A stretch of DNA of 64,000 nucleotides. It comes from CAZTBB01 sp964611755 (GTDB taxonomy: Bacteria > Pseudomonadota > Alphaproteobacteria > Micavibrionales > Micavibrionaceae). A program made the position numbers and the translations under genes. How positions within the stretch are numbered: the stretch's first letter is position 1; the number at the start of each line of letters is the position of its first letter. The notes under the pieces are model-generated. The model was not told the DNA's origin, made no database searches, and saw only the letters and a program-made list of their open reading frames with translations. This document shows, in pieces, positions 18,121 to 26,961 of the stretch. The stretch covers positions 1 to 64,000 of the forward strand of contig CAZTBB010000006.1 of the NCBI GenBank assembly GCA_964611755.1. Direction: 5' to 3'.

Positions 18121-19191
18121 TTAGCGTGGCCAGGTCACTTTTAACGTATAAGTCATTAATAGCAGCAATATCGCTGCGCCGGCTTGGTGGAGAACACCGA
18201 GCGGTAGCCAAACCGCGCTTAGCAGTGTCGCAATACCCAGTCCAAATTGAACAATCACCATAAAGCCAAGCGCATGAAAGCCGTTGCAGTTCACACCGCG
18301 CAGAGCAGCATGGACGGAAAAGCCCAGAATAATCACTAATGAGAAAGCCGCAAGCCAGCGATGGGTGAATTGCACGCCCGCATGGGTTTCAAGGAAATTT
18401 ATCCAATATGGCTCGAGGATCATCTCGCGCGCGGGGAAGAATGATCCGCCCATTAATGGATATTCATTATAGATCAGGCCGGCATCTAGGCCGGCTACAT
18501 AGGCCCCCCAAAAGATAGTCGCACAGAGTGATATGAGAGCGATGATTGCATGGGCAAAGAGCCCCTTGTGGTGGCTGTGATCCTTGAGCTTGATAAGGTC
18601 AAGCGCCAGCCAGAAGAGCAGGCACAAAATCAGGAAGGCCAGAGAGAGATGGGCCGCGAGGCGATAATGGCTGACGGCGGGGATATCAACAAGACCGCTT
18701 TCGACCATATACCATCCCATAACACCTTGTGCACCGCCAAGGAAGAGCATGGCAATATATTTCCATGCTTGGCCTTTTGGGATCATGCGCCAAATGGCAA
18801 AGAAGATAAGAGGCACGGCAAAGGCAACACCAATCAGGCGGCCCCAGAGGCGATGAAACCATTCCCAGAAGAAAATGGTCTTGAAGTCGGATAACCCCAT
18901 CCAGAAATTCTTTTGCTGGTATTCCGGTGTTTGTTGGTAAATGGCAAAGACGCGTTCCCATTCTTCTTGGGAGAGGGGTGGCAACGTGCCAATCAGCGGG
19001 CGCCATTCCACCATGGATAGGCCGGATTCGGTTAGGCGGGTAATTGCGCCAATCACAATCATACAAAACACCATGGCGCAACAAAAGAGGAGCCATATCA
19101 GGACGGGGGCTTGGGATGTTTGTTTAAGTTGAACCATATGAATGCGTATTACTTGTTTTTTTGATGCCCGCTTTCGCTGGACAATATTCAA
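18121..19191 (-). CDS. ctaA: Heme A synthase, COX15/CtaA family
   Basis: An integral membrane monooxygenase that oxidises the C8 methyl of heme O to the formyl of heme A, needed for aa3-type cytochrome oxidases. The 356-residue product has about eight hydrophobic helices and the family signatures IGAITRLTESGLSMVEW, FWEWFHRLWGRLIG with its heme-ligand His, SHYRLAAHLSLAF, QFTHRWLA and GVLHQAGAAI. I keep the ATG at 19191 because AGGAA sits 8 bases upstream; the internal ATG at 19137 would drop 18 basic residues. The presence of this gene implies an aerobic respiratory chain. Confidence 0.93.
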   Translation of the reverse strand: MNIVQRKRASKKQVIRIHMVQLKQTSQAPVLIWLLFCCAMVFCMIVIGAITRLTESGLSMVEWRPLIGTLPPLSQEEWERVFAIYQQTPEYQQKNFWMGLSDFKTIFFWEWFHRLWGRLIGVAFAVPLIFFAIWRMIPKGQAWKYIAMLFLGGAQGVMGWYMVESGLVDIPAVSHYRLAAHLSLAFLILCLLFWLALDLIKLKDHSHHKGLFAHAIIALISLCATIFWGAYVAGLDAGLIYNEYPLMGGSFFPAREMILEPYWINFLETHAGVQFTHRWLAAFSLVIILGFSVHAALRGVNCNGFHALGFMVIVQFGLGIATLLSAVWLPLGVLHQAGAAILLLLMTYTLKVTWPR

Positions 19192-19236
19192 AATAGTTCC
19201 TAGTTTACTCTGTGTCGATAGGTAAAGAGAGTGAAA

Positions 19237-20028
19237 ATGCGCGGATTTGACATTATAGCGGCGGCCGGTAAGGGCTATGAGTATGTATGGACAAACCGTT
19301 TTGCTCTGCTCAATCTCGCGCTGGTACCGCTTTTGGCGAAAGTGATTGCGCTTGCAATTATTCTTGGTTTTTCGCTGGAAGAAAATTTTTTACGCCAAGG
19401 CTTGATCTTGCTGCCGAGCTTTTTCCTGGATGGTTGGCTGGTATGTATGCTGCTGAAGCATAAGTTCTGCGGCTCTGATAAGGGATCTTTGCCGCCCGGT
19501 TTCAAAAAAGGGGATAGCGATGTGCTGGCGGGGACATTGCTGTATGTGATTTTCCAGATGTTGTTATTCGTCGTTGCCTGGTTTTACATGCAGATGAGCG
19601 AGCAAGCCGCGACATTGGAAGAGCCGCCCGAACCATCGCTGACATCTGTGTTTATATCTGCGTTAATTCTGTTTGGAACTATTTGGGGATTTCGTGCGAT
19701 CTGGCTTTATATTTTGCCGACTCTGGGCATTCGCTTTCGGGAATATTTTCATACGCTGGGCGGGCTTAGCGCGTCCTTCTTCATGATCGGTGCGTGGTTG
19801 ATATGCCAGATACCGGTGGCTGTGGCGCTGATTTTGGTGCATGAGTTTTTTGCCGGTATTACAGGACACACATCGGATGATCCTGTCATTCTCTATCAGG
19901 GGGTGATGGTTGTTATTCAGGCGGTGGCGGATTTGAGTATCACCATGATTGTCAGTGTTGCGATGGCGCATGGAATTTATGAAATGGTTTACGGCAAGCC
20001 GGATAAGCCAAAAGGGCGGGTGGATTAA
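19237..20028 (+). CDS. Multi-spanning membrane protein of unknown function
   Basis: From the ATG at 19237 (AAAGAGA 6 bases upstream) the product has 263 residues and about five or six hydrophobic helices. An amphipathic N-terminus (FDIIAAAGKGYEYVWTNRF) precedes the first helix. I know no function. It is 37 bases from the divergent heme A synthase start and directly abuts the ferredoxin gene, so it is cotranscribed with it. A GTG at 19231 is an alternative start. Confidence 0.78.
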   Translation: MRGFDIIAAAGKGYEYVWTNRFALLNLALVPLLAKVIALAIILGFSLEENFLRQGLILLPSFFLDGWLVCMLLKHKFCGSDKGSLPPGFKKGDSDVLAGTLLYVIFQMLLFVVAWFYMQMSEQAATLEEPPEPSLTSVFISALILFGTIWGFRAIWLYILPTLGIRFREYFHTLGGLSASFFMIGAWLICQIPVAVALILVHEFFAGITGHTSDDPVILYQGVMVVIQAVADLSITMIVSVAMAHGIYEMVYGKPDKPKGRVD

Positions 20029-20346
20029 ATGTTTGTCTATGTCACAGATTTAGAAGGCAAGGAGCATAAATTGGAAGCGCCGGAGGGCTGGCGCCTGATG
20101 GAGGTGATCCGCGATTATGGCTTGCCGATCAAGGCGGAATGCGGCGGGGCATGTGCCTGTGCGACCTGCCATGTTTATGTCGATGGGGAGTGGCTCTCTA
20201 AAATTGCCGCTATGCACGAGGAAGAAGAAGAAATGCTCGATGAAGCCTTTGATATACAAGATAATTCCCGCTTGTCGTGCCAAATCATCCTCGATGAGGA
20301 TCTGGATGGATTGAAAGTCACATTGGCTCAAAATCCGGATGGTTAG
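20029..20346 (+). CDS. 2Fe-2S ferredoxin, adrenodoxin type
   Basis: A 105-residue electron carrier. The cluster-binding cysteines are in ECGGACACATCHVY (C-x5-C-x2-C spacing) with the fourth in RLSCQI. The acidic segment EEEEEMLDEAFD is the recognition helix typical of adrenodoxin-like ferredoxins, used in iron-sulfur assembly and P450 reduction. It is not beside isc genes here. Its ATG immediately follows the stop of the membrane-protein gene, which suggests translational coupling. Confidence 0.93.
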   Translation: MFVYVTDLEGKEHKLEAPEGWRLMEVIRDYGLPIKAECGGACACATCHVYVDGEWLSKIAAMHEEEEEMLDEAFDIQDNSRLSCQIILDEDLDGLKVTLAQNPDG

Positions 20347-20411
20347 CGGCCTGTATCCCCCTCTCAGTAAGGCTTTTAGCGAAATGTTAACTTTTTACCC
20401 GTATAATTTGC

Positions 20412-20440
20412 TTGAAAGAAAAATTATATAAGAATAACAA
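20412..20440 (+). promoter_or_regulatory. Candidate promoter of the NlpC/P60 gene
   Basis: TTGAAA at 20412-20417, 17 bases, then TAACAA at 20435-20440; AGGG near 20448 is the likely ribosome site. A TATAAT at 20402-20407 is an alternative -10 lacking a good -35. Confidence 0.35.
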
Positions 20441-20457
20441 ATATTTAGGGTGTAATT

Positions 20458-21459
20458 ATGGTGGAAAGCAGTATCGATGATCCGGAGACGACGGACAGGC
20501 TTCCCGCGGATATTTTCAATAGTGGTGGTTTTGATGAGATAACAGGCATGGCCATGCGTGATATACAACGCCGTGAAATAAGCTCAGACATATCATCCTA
20601 CATCGCCGCTTTGATGCAAAATGATAATTTCAGGGACAGTCTTCAATCCGCACATAATGACTTTGGTCAAATGACACTTATCGCCTTTTTGGCACTTCTT
20701 CAGGGGCGTGATCCGGAAGGATATGCTGATTTTTCTCAGAGATTTCAGCGCGACTTCGGAGATGATATCGATCCGGGAACGCGTTTATCAGATATTCGAT
20801 CTCTGGATGGCCAATCATTTTTAACCCACCCCGATTATGTGGATGTGGTCAGCCGTGAGACATTGAATATGGCTTTGCGCAATTTTGCCGAGACATATGC
20901 AGGTAATGTTGAATATGATTTCGGCTCCAAGGATATTTCAAGCGGCGGCATTGATTGCAGCGGCTTCGTTGCTGAAGCCTTCGGATTTGCGTGTCCGGAT
21001 AATACGTTTCGTGGCTTAAGCGTTACCCATTCGCACGGGCAAGTGGCGCATATTTTTGATCAAACAGGATTCGTACTGGATAGCTCTTTGATTGGCCGTG
21101 AAGCGTTTGAGGCAAGTTTGCGCGGCGGGATGATTATTGGGCTCGATACGGGTGATCGCGGCTGGGATCGCGGCCGTGCCGATGGCCAGGACATCCGTCA
21201 CAACATGGATCATGTTGGCTTTACCTTTGAACGTGAGGATGGAACATTGATGTTTGCCCATTCCAGCGGATCGGGCCAAGGCGTCAATATTATGACGATG
21301 GAAAATGCTCTGGATCGTTATGGGTCTGCCAATTTTTATGCCGTGGATCCGGCGATGATGATGGAGCTTGATTCTCAGCCGGATATAGATCCGGATAATA
21401 CGCCTGATCCTGACGATCCTGAGGGACGCCTCCTTGCACTTGTCTCGCTTGGGCGTTAA
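20458..21459 (+). CDS. NlpC/P60-type cysteine hydrolase without signal peptide
   Basis: A 333-residue protein with an acidic N-terminal region of about 160 residues and an NlpC/P60 papain-like domain. The catalytic Cys is in GGIDCSGFVAEAF (near residue 167) and the catalytic His in NMDHVGFTFE (near 246). These enzymes usually cut gamma-D-Glu-diaminopimelate bonds in peptidoglycan. No signal peptide or membrane segment is present, so the enzyme is either intracellular, exported by a dedicated secretion system, or acts on another substrate. The C-terminus is Asp/Pro-rich (PDIDPDNTPDPDDP). Its stop overlaps the stop of the convergent usg gene by four bases. Confidence 0.82.
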   Translation: MVESSIDDPETTDRLPADIFNSGGFDEITGMAMRDIQRREISSDISSYIAALMQNDNFRDSLQSAHNDFGQMTLIAFLALLQGRDPEGYADFSQRFQRDFGDDIDPGTRLSDIRSLDGQSFLTHPDYVDVVSRETLNMALRNFAETYAGNVEYDFGSKDISSGGIDCSGFVAEAFGFACPDNTFRGLSVTHSHGQVAHIFDQTGFVLDSSLIGREAFEASLRGGMIIGLDTGDRGWDRGRADGQDIRHNMDHVGFTFEREDGTLMFAHSSGSGQGVNIMTMENALDRYGSANFYAVDPAMMMELDSQPDIDPDNTPDPDDPEGRLLALVSLGR

Positions 21460-21719
21460 TGCAATAGCCCTTCAAAATCTACGAAACCAGCTTCGCCGGG
21501 GGTGATAATATCCTTATGTCCCACACGCACGGAATGTATGCGGCCTTCAATTTCGTTTTCCCAGAAATGCAAAAACTTTTCCAGTCGGGGAAAGCAGGGC
21601 GGCAAGTCATAATCTTGCCAGACATATTCCTGCAGGAGCTTATCGAAGTCCGGCAGGTGATAGAAAATATTCGCCGTTGTCAGGCGATAATTTTTCAGCT
21701 GGATGTCTAAATCGGCCAT
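21456..21719 (-). CDS. usg: Usg family protein
   Basis: A small (87-residue) protein family confined largely to Alphaproteobacteria and originally described near tryptophan genes; its biochemical role is not known. The conserved pattern YRLTTANIFYHLPD, then VWQDYDLPPCFPRL, then FLHFWENEIEG and HSVRVGHK is complete. I start at 21719 because AAGGAGG lies 8 bases upstream; a longer frame to 21752 is not needed. It is a good taxonomic marker here. Confidence 0.9.
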   Translation of the reverse strand: MADLDIQLKNYRLTTANIFYHLPDFDKLLQEYVWQDYDLPPCFPRLEKFLHFWENEIEGRIHSVRVGHKDIITPGEAGFVDFEGLLH

Positions 21720-21835
21720 TTCTTGTGCCTCCTTAAATTGTCCTGTTACCATGCACAGCGCCCAGTTTCTAAGGGCTGTATAATTCCATTATAGCAAATA
21801 TCAGCGGTAAATTTAAAATTTGGAATGAAATAATC

Positions 21836-21864
21836 TTGATTTTTTAGCGCAGGGCGCATACATT
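21836..21864 (+). promoter_or_regulatory. Promoter of groESL
   Basis: TTGATT at 21836-21841, a 17-base spacer and TACATT at 21859-21864, directly followed by the CIRCE element. A repressor bound there would cover the transcription start. Confidence 0.65.
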
Positions 21865-21865
21865 A

Positions 21866-21892
21866 CTGGCACTCACTTGTAATGAGTGCTAA
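21866..21892 (+). promoter_or_regulatory. CIRCE operator (HrcA binding site)
   Basis: The left arm CTGGCACTC (21866-21874), a 9-base spacer and the right arm GAGTGCTAA (21884-21892) match the CIRCE consensus TTAGCACTC-N9-GAGTGCTAA with two changes in the left arm. HrcA represses groESL here until heat or misfolded protein titrates GroEL. Confidence 0.93.
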
Positions 21893-21942
21893 AAATTAAC
21901 AAAAACTGTAAGTAAAACAACAGCTTATAAGGAGTAAAAGCA

Positions 21943-22239
21943 ATGGGAAAAGTTAATTTCCGTCCTCTACATGATCGTGTTTTGGTCCGTCAGGCCAGCA
22001 ATGATGAAAAAACAGCCGGTGGAATCATTATTCCCGACACAGCGAAAGAAAAGCCGATGGAAGGCGAAATCATCGCGGTTGGTTCCGGTCATCTGAATGA
22101 TAACGGCGATGTGCGCCCCCTCGAAGTAAAAGCTGGCGACAAAGTTATCTTTTCTAAGTGGGCCGGGACAGAAGTCACGATTGATGGCGAAGAGCTTATG
22201 GTGATGAAGGAATCCGACATTATCGGAATCGTTGCTTAA
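21943..22239 (+). CDS. groES: Co-chaperonin GroES
   Basis: The 98-residue heptameric lid of the GroEL folding chamber. It shows FRPLHDRVLVRQ at the N-terminus, the mobile-loop region with TAGGIIIPDTAKEKP, and YSKW-type KVIFSKWAGTEV. AAGGAG lies 8 bases before the ATG. First gene of the CIRCE-controlled operon, 45 bases before groEL. Confidence 0.97.
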   Translation: MGKVNFRPLHDRVLVRQASNDEKTAGGIIIPDTAKEKPMEGEIIAVGSGHLNDNGDVRPLEVKAGDKVIFSKWAGTEVTIDGEELMVMKESDIIGIVA

Positions 22240-22284
22240 TAATTTAACTATTCACAATTCACATATACAAAAAGGAGTATAGAT

Positions 22285-23940
22285 ATGAGTGGAAAAGATG
22301 TTCGCTTCCATGAAGAAGCCCGTGAAGACATTTTGAAAGGTGTCGACATTATTGCAAATGCCGTAAAAGTAACATTGGGTCCGAAAGGCCGTAATGTTGT
22401 GATCCAGAAATCTTTCGGCGCACCCCGTACAACAAAAGATGGTGTGAGCGTTGCAAAAGAGATTGAATTGACAAACCCACGCCAGAATCTTGGCGCACAA
22501 TTGATCCGTGAAGTAGCCTCCAAAGCCAATGATCAGGCCGGTGATGGTACAACAACAGCAACAGTTCTCGCACAAGCGATTGCGCGTGAAGGCCTGAAGG
22601 CTGTGTCCGCTGGCCGTAACCCTATGGATCTTAAGCGTGGTATTGATCTGGCTGTTACGACAGTGATTGCGGATCTTGAAAAGCGTGCCAAGAAAGTTAA
22701 AGGCAATGATGAGATCAAGCAGGTTGGTACAATTTCTGCCAATGGCGATTCTGAAATTGGTGAGTTGTTGGCCGAAGCGATGGACAAAGTTGGTAACGAA
22801 GGTGTTATCACAGTGGAAGAAGCCAAATCATTGCACAATGAATTGGAAACAGTGGAAGGTATGCAGTTCGACCGCGGTTACCTATCCCCTTACTTCATCA
22901 CAGATGCAGACAAGATGGTTTGCAACATGGAAAACCCATACATTCTGTTGAATGAGGGTAAGTTGTCTAACTTGCAGGCCCTTCTTCCTATCTTGGAAGC
23001 GGTTGTGCAATCAGGTCGCCCATTGTTGATCGTAGCCGAAGATGTTGAAGGTGAAGCCCTGGCAACATTGGTTGTGAACAAGCTTCGCGGTGGTTTGAAA
23101 ATCGCGGCTGTGAAAGCGCCTGGTTTTGGTGACCGTCGTAAGGCAATGTTGGAAGACATGGCGATCTTGACGGGTGGTCAGGTGATCTCAGAAGATCTTG
23201 GCATCAAGCTTGAGAATGTATCTCTTGATATGCTTGGTACAGCCAAGAAAGTGAACATCACGAAGGATGATACAACAATCGTTGATGGCGCCGGTAAGAA
23301 GAAGGACATTGAGTCCCGTTGTTCACAAATCCGCGCACAGATTGAGAGCACATCATCTGATTACGACCGTGAGAAATTGCAAGAGCGCCTTGCTAAATTG
23401 GCTGGCGGTGTTGCGGTTATCCGTGTTGGCGGTGCCACAGAAGTGGAAGTGAAAGAGCGCAAAGACCGTGTTGATGATGCAATGCATGCAACGCGTGCTG
23501 CTGTTGAAGAAGGTATTATCGCCGGTGGCGGTACAGCCCTTCTTTACGCATCCAAAACACTAGCCAAGCTTGAAGGCGAGAATGATGACCAGACCGTTGG
23601 TGTTGAAATCATCAAACGTGCGCTTCAGGCACCTATTCGCCAGATTGTTGAAAATGCCGGTGATGAAGGTTCGGTTGTTGTTGGTAAGCTTTTGGATCAA
23701 AAAGATACTGACTACGGTTACGATGCACAAAAAGGCGAGTACACAAACCTTGTGAAGGCCGGAATCATCGATCCGGTGAAGGTTGTCCGTACAGCGCTTC
23801 AGGATGCGTCATCCGTTGCCGGTCTGTTGATCACAACAGAAGCTATCATTACCGATGCACCAAATGATAACAAAGATGGTGCAGGCATGCCGGATATGGG
23901 CGGCATGGGTGGTATGGGCGGCATGGGCGGCATGATGTAA
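22285..23940 (+). CDS. groEL: Chaperonin GroEL
   Basis: The 551-residue ATP-driven folding chamber. It has TLGPKGRNVVI near the N-terminus, AGDGTTTATVLA for nucleotide binding, the conserved apical segment with AVKAPGFGDRRK, and a Gly-Gly-Met C-terminal tail (four repeats). Length and all landmarks are canonical. A terminator follows at 23984. This appears to be a single-copy housekeeping form as judged from this window only. Confidence 0.98.
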   Translation: MSGKDVRFHEEAREDILKGVDIIANAVKVTLGPKGRNVVIQKSFGAPRTTKDGVSVAKEIELTNPRQNLGAQLIREVASKANDQAGDGTTTATVLAQAIAREGLKAVSAGRNPMDLKRGIDLAVTTVIADLEKRAKKVKGNDEIKQVGTISANGDSEIGELLAEAMDKVGNEGVITVEEAKSLHNELETVEGMQFDRGYLSPYFITDADKMVCNMENPYILLNEGKLSNLQALLPILEAVVQSGRPLLIVAEDVEGEALATLVVNKLRGGLKIAAVKAPGFGDRRKAMLEDMAILTGGQVISEDLGIKLENVSLDMLGTAKKVNITKDDTTIVDGAGKKKDIESRCSQIRAQIESTSSDYDREKLQERLAKLAGGVAVIRVGGATEVEVKERKDRVDDAMHATRAAVEEGIIAGGGTALLYASKTLAKLEGENDDQTVGVEIIKRALQAPIRQIVENAGDEGSVVVGKLLDQKDTDYGYDAQKGEYTNLVKAGIIDPVKVVRTALQDASSVAGLLITTEAIITDAPNDNKDGAGMPDMGGMGGMGGMGGMM

Positions 23941-23983
23941 GCCAGCCTTTGCGCACCGACTAATACCTTGATTTTTATGAAAA

Positions 23984-24009
23984 CCCCCGCTATTTTGGCG
24001 GGGGTTTTT
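23984..24009 (+). terminator. Intrinsic terminator of groESL
   Basis: CCCCCGC (23984-23990) pairs with GCGGGGG (23998-24004), followed by TTTTT. Confidence 0.92.
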
Positions 24010-24114
24010 GCTGATTTTGCTGAAAAAGCATAATTTATGCATTTAAGGCTTTTTTTCTTGCGCTACAATGTGTTTTATGGGATTATAGTTTCCATATAAA
24101 AATGAGTGTTGGAA

Positions 24115-25077
24115 ATGAGTGCAACTGCTAGAAAAACAGAAGTTATGACAGAGGATATAAGCCATACAAGCCTGCCGGCTGGTGTTGCGAATAGTAATTC
24201 TGCTCCTGCCCAGAGTCTCTCTGGTCCGCAGGCGTTTCTTATTGCCGAAATGTCCGACCCCCAGCAATCAACCAAAATTACAATGGATGTTGCGGATTTA
24301 TACGAAGCATCCCTTGCGGATGAGGATTTCCACCCATCGACAAGCGCAGAAGATGGTGCCAAATTTATCATTGATGTCATGGATAGAGACCCTATTGCAG
24401 GCGAGATGTTCTTTAATGATACCGAGGCTTTTATGCAATGCGGTACACTCTCGGCTAGTGTGCATTCTATGGGCTTGAGCCGCAGAGACCAGCAGGCTTT
24501 GCATGTGCACCCCAATGCAGAAGGCGACCAGATGGCGGGTTTCCGTGTTGTGGTGGTGATGCCGCTCTGGCAAGAGGGTGTGGCCGAACAGGATCAGGGC
24601 GTAACATTTTCATGGTCCGATATTGATATTACAAGCGTTGAGCCGGGCGAAGATGGGCAAATCCCAACGGCCTATGGTGAGGTGAAATCCCCGACATATC
24701 AGGCAAAATTCAAGCCCGGCCAAATTGGATTGGTGGCGTTCCCGGAAGGTGCGCACGCTTTCCATGGCAATGGCGTGGCGGTTTCCATTCATTTTAAAAA
24801 TGTAATTAAGCCGGGCGGTGACGATGCGCTTTTGGATAATACGGCGATTGTGCATGAAGAGGCACTGGGTGATGTGGTTGAACTTCAGCTCAGCGATGAT
24901 TACGCAGCCAAAATCACCACACAAGATTTGCGGGCTGTGTTTAACACAATCAAAGGGATTGCCGCACGTGATATGACCCGTGTTGCCGGCCATAATCCTC
25001 ATGCGTCCAGCCTGATCAGCGAAGAAGAGTTCAATGATTTTGTTGCCAGCTTCAGGGCAGGCTTTGAGCCGGGCTAA
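24115..25077 (+). CDS. Cupin-like hypothetical protein
   Basis: A 320-residue soluble protein. The middle contains LHVHPNAEGD followed, after strand-rich sequence, by FPEGAHAFHGNG. This spacing of His-x-His and a later Gly-x-His-x-x-x-Gly resembles a cupin metal site, but I cannot place it in a named family. The first 45 residues are low-complexity and polar. The start is uncertain: GTG 24106, ATG 24115 and ATG 24145 are all in frame and none has a well-spaced ribosome site. It converges on the XRE regulator gene with 6 bases between stops. Confidence 0.65.
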   Translation: MSATARKTEVMTEDISHTSLPAGVANSNSAPAQSLSGPQAFLIAEMSDPQQSTKITMDVADLYEASLADEDFHPSTSAEDGAKFIIDVMDRDPIAGEMFFNDTEAFMQCGTLSASVHSMGLSRRDQQALHVHPNAEGDQMAGFRVVVVMPLWQEGVAEQDQGVTFSWSDIDITSVEPGEDGQIPTAYGEVKSPTYQAKFKPGQIGLVAFPEGAHAFHGNGVAVSIHFKNVIKPGGDDALLDNTAIVHEEALGDVVELQLSDDYAAKITTQDLRAVFNTIKGIAARDMTRVAGHNPHASSLISEEEFNDFVASFRAGFEPG

Positions 25078-25083
25078 GGACGC

Positions 25084-25755
25084 TTAGCTCGTCATTACAG
25101 GCTTTGCCATTTGTTCCCATGCAATATCGAAGAGAACGCGAAACCCATCGCAGAATTGCTTGTTCTTTAGAATTTTAACCGAGACTTCGGTCTCGCTGAA
25201 GGTGACAAAGACCAACTTATCGCCATAGGCGTAGATGGATTGATCGTTAAAAAGCTCACCCGGCAGGGCTTTGTGCTTGGAGAAGCTGCTGCTGATGACA
25301 TAGGTGTTTTCATCCGAAACCATGATGCGCTGAATGTCAGGGCCAATTTTAGTCATGCGCGCGGCATGCATGTCCCACCATTCCTTACCCAACCATTTGT
25401 GCCAGTTCTCGGGATTGGCATTATATAGATAGACAAAGCCATCCACGTTTTCCCCATGATCATGGGCGCTCTGGCAGGTATTATAAAGATCATTGATCAG
25501 CTCTCTGAGGCCGTCCGGCCCCTCAAGGATCAGAATTTCATCGCGGCGCTTACGCACGCCTTCCATGCCGATAAATTCAATACCGGATTCATCGAAGGCC
25601 CGCTGAATTTTATCCAATGTGCTGGTATTCGGGCGGCTTGTACCGTTTTCAATGCGGGCAATACCGGCCTGGGATAATCCCGCACGGTTTGCCAGTTCAG
25701 ATTGGCTCCAATTTATAAGGCCGCGTGCGGCACGAATTTGATCAACGGTTGGCAT
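25084..25755 (-). CDS. XRE-family transcriptional regulator with C-terminal sensor-like domain
   Basis: A 223-residue protein. Residues 1-65 form a Cro/CI-type helix-turn-helix (GLINWSQSELANRAGLSQ, then IARIENGTSRPNTSTLDKIQRAF). A linker follows (EGVRKRRDEILILEGPDGL). A roughly 140-residue C-terminal domain with aromatic-rich sequence could sense a ligand or mediate dimerisation. TAATATA-type repeats lie at the start codon and in the 25850-25880 region, so autoregulation is plausible. Targets are unknown. Confidence 0.82.
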   Translation of the reverse strand: MPTVDQIRAARGLINWSQSELANRAGLSQAGIARIENGTSRPNTSTLDKIQRAFDESGIEFIGMEGVRKRRDEILILEGPDGLRELINDLYNTCQSAHDHGENVDGFVYLYNANPENWHKWLGKEWWDMHAARMTKIGPDIQRIMVSDENTYVISSSFSKHKALPGELFNDQSIYAYGDKLVFVTFSETEVSVKILKNKQFCDGFRVLFDIAWEQMAKPVMTS

Positions 25756-25865
25756 AATATATTTTGTCCTTGTATTTTTTACACTTCATTTTGACGTTAA
25801 TTATGCGCGATGTCCATTAAAAATATATAAATTATGATCAGTAATAATATTTTTACATATTATAC

Positions 25866-25993
25866 TTGACATAATATACCTAAATCGGTATAACCATACT
25901 CAAGAGACATTGATTGAAACAAACCATTCAGTGTTTTCTTGAATCCCCACACACGTAAACTTTTCAGTCGGTCTATTTATTTAGACCGGCTGA
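25866..25993 (+). promoter_or_regulatory. Strong promoter and downstream hairpin before mutM
   Basis: TTGACA (25866-25871), exactly 17 bases, then TATAAC (25889-25894) is the best promoter match in the window. About 70 bases into the transcript, 25964-25975 pairs with 25982-25993 as a 12-bp stem (one G-U) with a TTTATT loop. The rest of 25756-26102 shows no gene. The unit could be a leader of mutM or a small RNA of about 100 bases. Confidence 0.5.
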
Positions 25994-26102
25994 TCTTCTC
26001 TTTAGGGTCTTTTCTCCGATCTGAGTTATGGGCTGGTAATTCGTCCAGCGCGGCTTATAGTTCATATATATATGTGCGATCATATAATCCTTGGGAGTGA
26101 AT

Positions 26103-26939
26103 ATGCCTGAATTACCCGAAGTGGAAACTGTACGCCGCGGCATTGATCCGGTTTTATCCGGTGCGCGCGTAAAGGCTGTGCGGCTGTATCGCCCGGATAT
26201 TCGCTACCCTATCCCCAAAGACTTGCCATCGCGCCTTGAGGGGGCAGTTATTCGCTCTACGGAGCGCCGTGGAAAATACATTCTGATTGAAACCGACCGT
26301 GCCGATACCCTGATTATTCATTTGGGCATGTCGGGCGCTATTAAGCTGGTGCAGGCGGATGAGGATTATACGATAAAAAAGCATGACCATATTGAGGTCA
26401 TCATGGAGAATGGTCAGCGTATGATTTACCATGATCCGCGCCGGTTCGGGTTTTGGGATATTGTCTCGAGCGATAAGGCCGAGACCTGTCGCCATTTTAT
26501 CAAGATGGGGCCAGAGCCACTCGGCAATCACTTTTATGCCGATTACCTTTATCATGCCCTGCGAGGTAAAAAGACCCCCATCAAGATTGCATTGCTGGAT
26601 CAACGCATTGTCGCGGGACTAGGGAATATATATGTCTGTGAAGCGTTATACCAAAGCGGCATTCATCCCAACAGAGCCGCGGGGCGTATTTCAAGAGACC
26701 GGCTGGAGGTCCTTGTCCCTCATATTCGTGATGTGCTGCTGCGCGCTATAGATTCAGGCGGAAGCACGCTGCGTGATTACACAAAAACCGATGGATCACT
26801 CGGATATTTTCAACATGCCTTCAAGGTGTATGACCGCGAAGGCGAGATGTGCCAGAATTGCCATCAAAAGGATATTGTGATTAAACGGATTGTCCAATCT
26901 GGTCGGTCGAGCTTTTTTTGTGCACACTGTCAGAGATAA
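26103..26939 (+). CDS. mutM: Formamidopyrimidine-DNA glycosylase
   Basis: Fpg/MutM removes 8-oxoguanine and formamidopyrimidines and nicks the abasic site. After Met removal the protein begins PELPEVETVRRG; the N-terminal Pro is the nucleophile and the adjacent Glu the acid. Also visible are Lys in RRGKYILIE, HDPRRFGFWD, LGNIYVCEALY, and a C-terminal zinc finger with Cys pairs CQNC and CAHC. I start at ATG 26103, required for the catalytic Pro and preceded by GGGAG; the frame from 26091 cannot be right. 278 residues is normal. Confidence 0.97.
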   Translation: MPELPEVETVRRGIDPVLSGARVKAVRLYRPDIRYPIPKDLPSRLEGAVIRSTERRGKYILIETDRADTLIIHLGMSGAIKLVQADEDYTIKKHDHIEVIMENGQRMIYHDPRRFGFWDIVSSDKAETCRHFIKMGPEPLGNHFYADYLYHALRGKKTPIKIALLDQRIVAGLGNIYVCEALYQSGIHPNRAAGRISRDRLEVLVPHIRDVLLRAIDSGGSTLRDYTKTDGSLGYFQHAFKVYDREGEMCQNCHQKDIVIKRIVQSGRSSFFCAHCQR

Positions 26940-26961
26940 AGACTGAGGAGAAGAAATTTAA

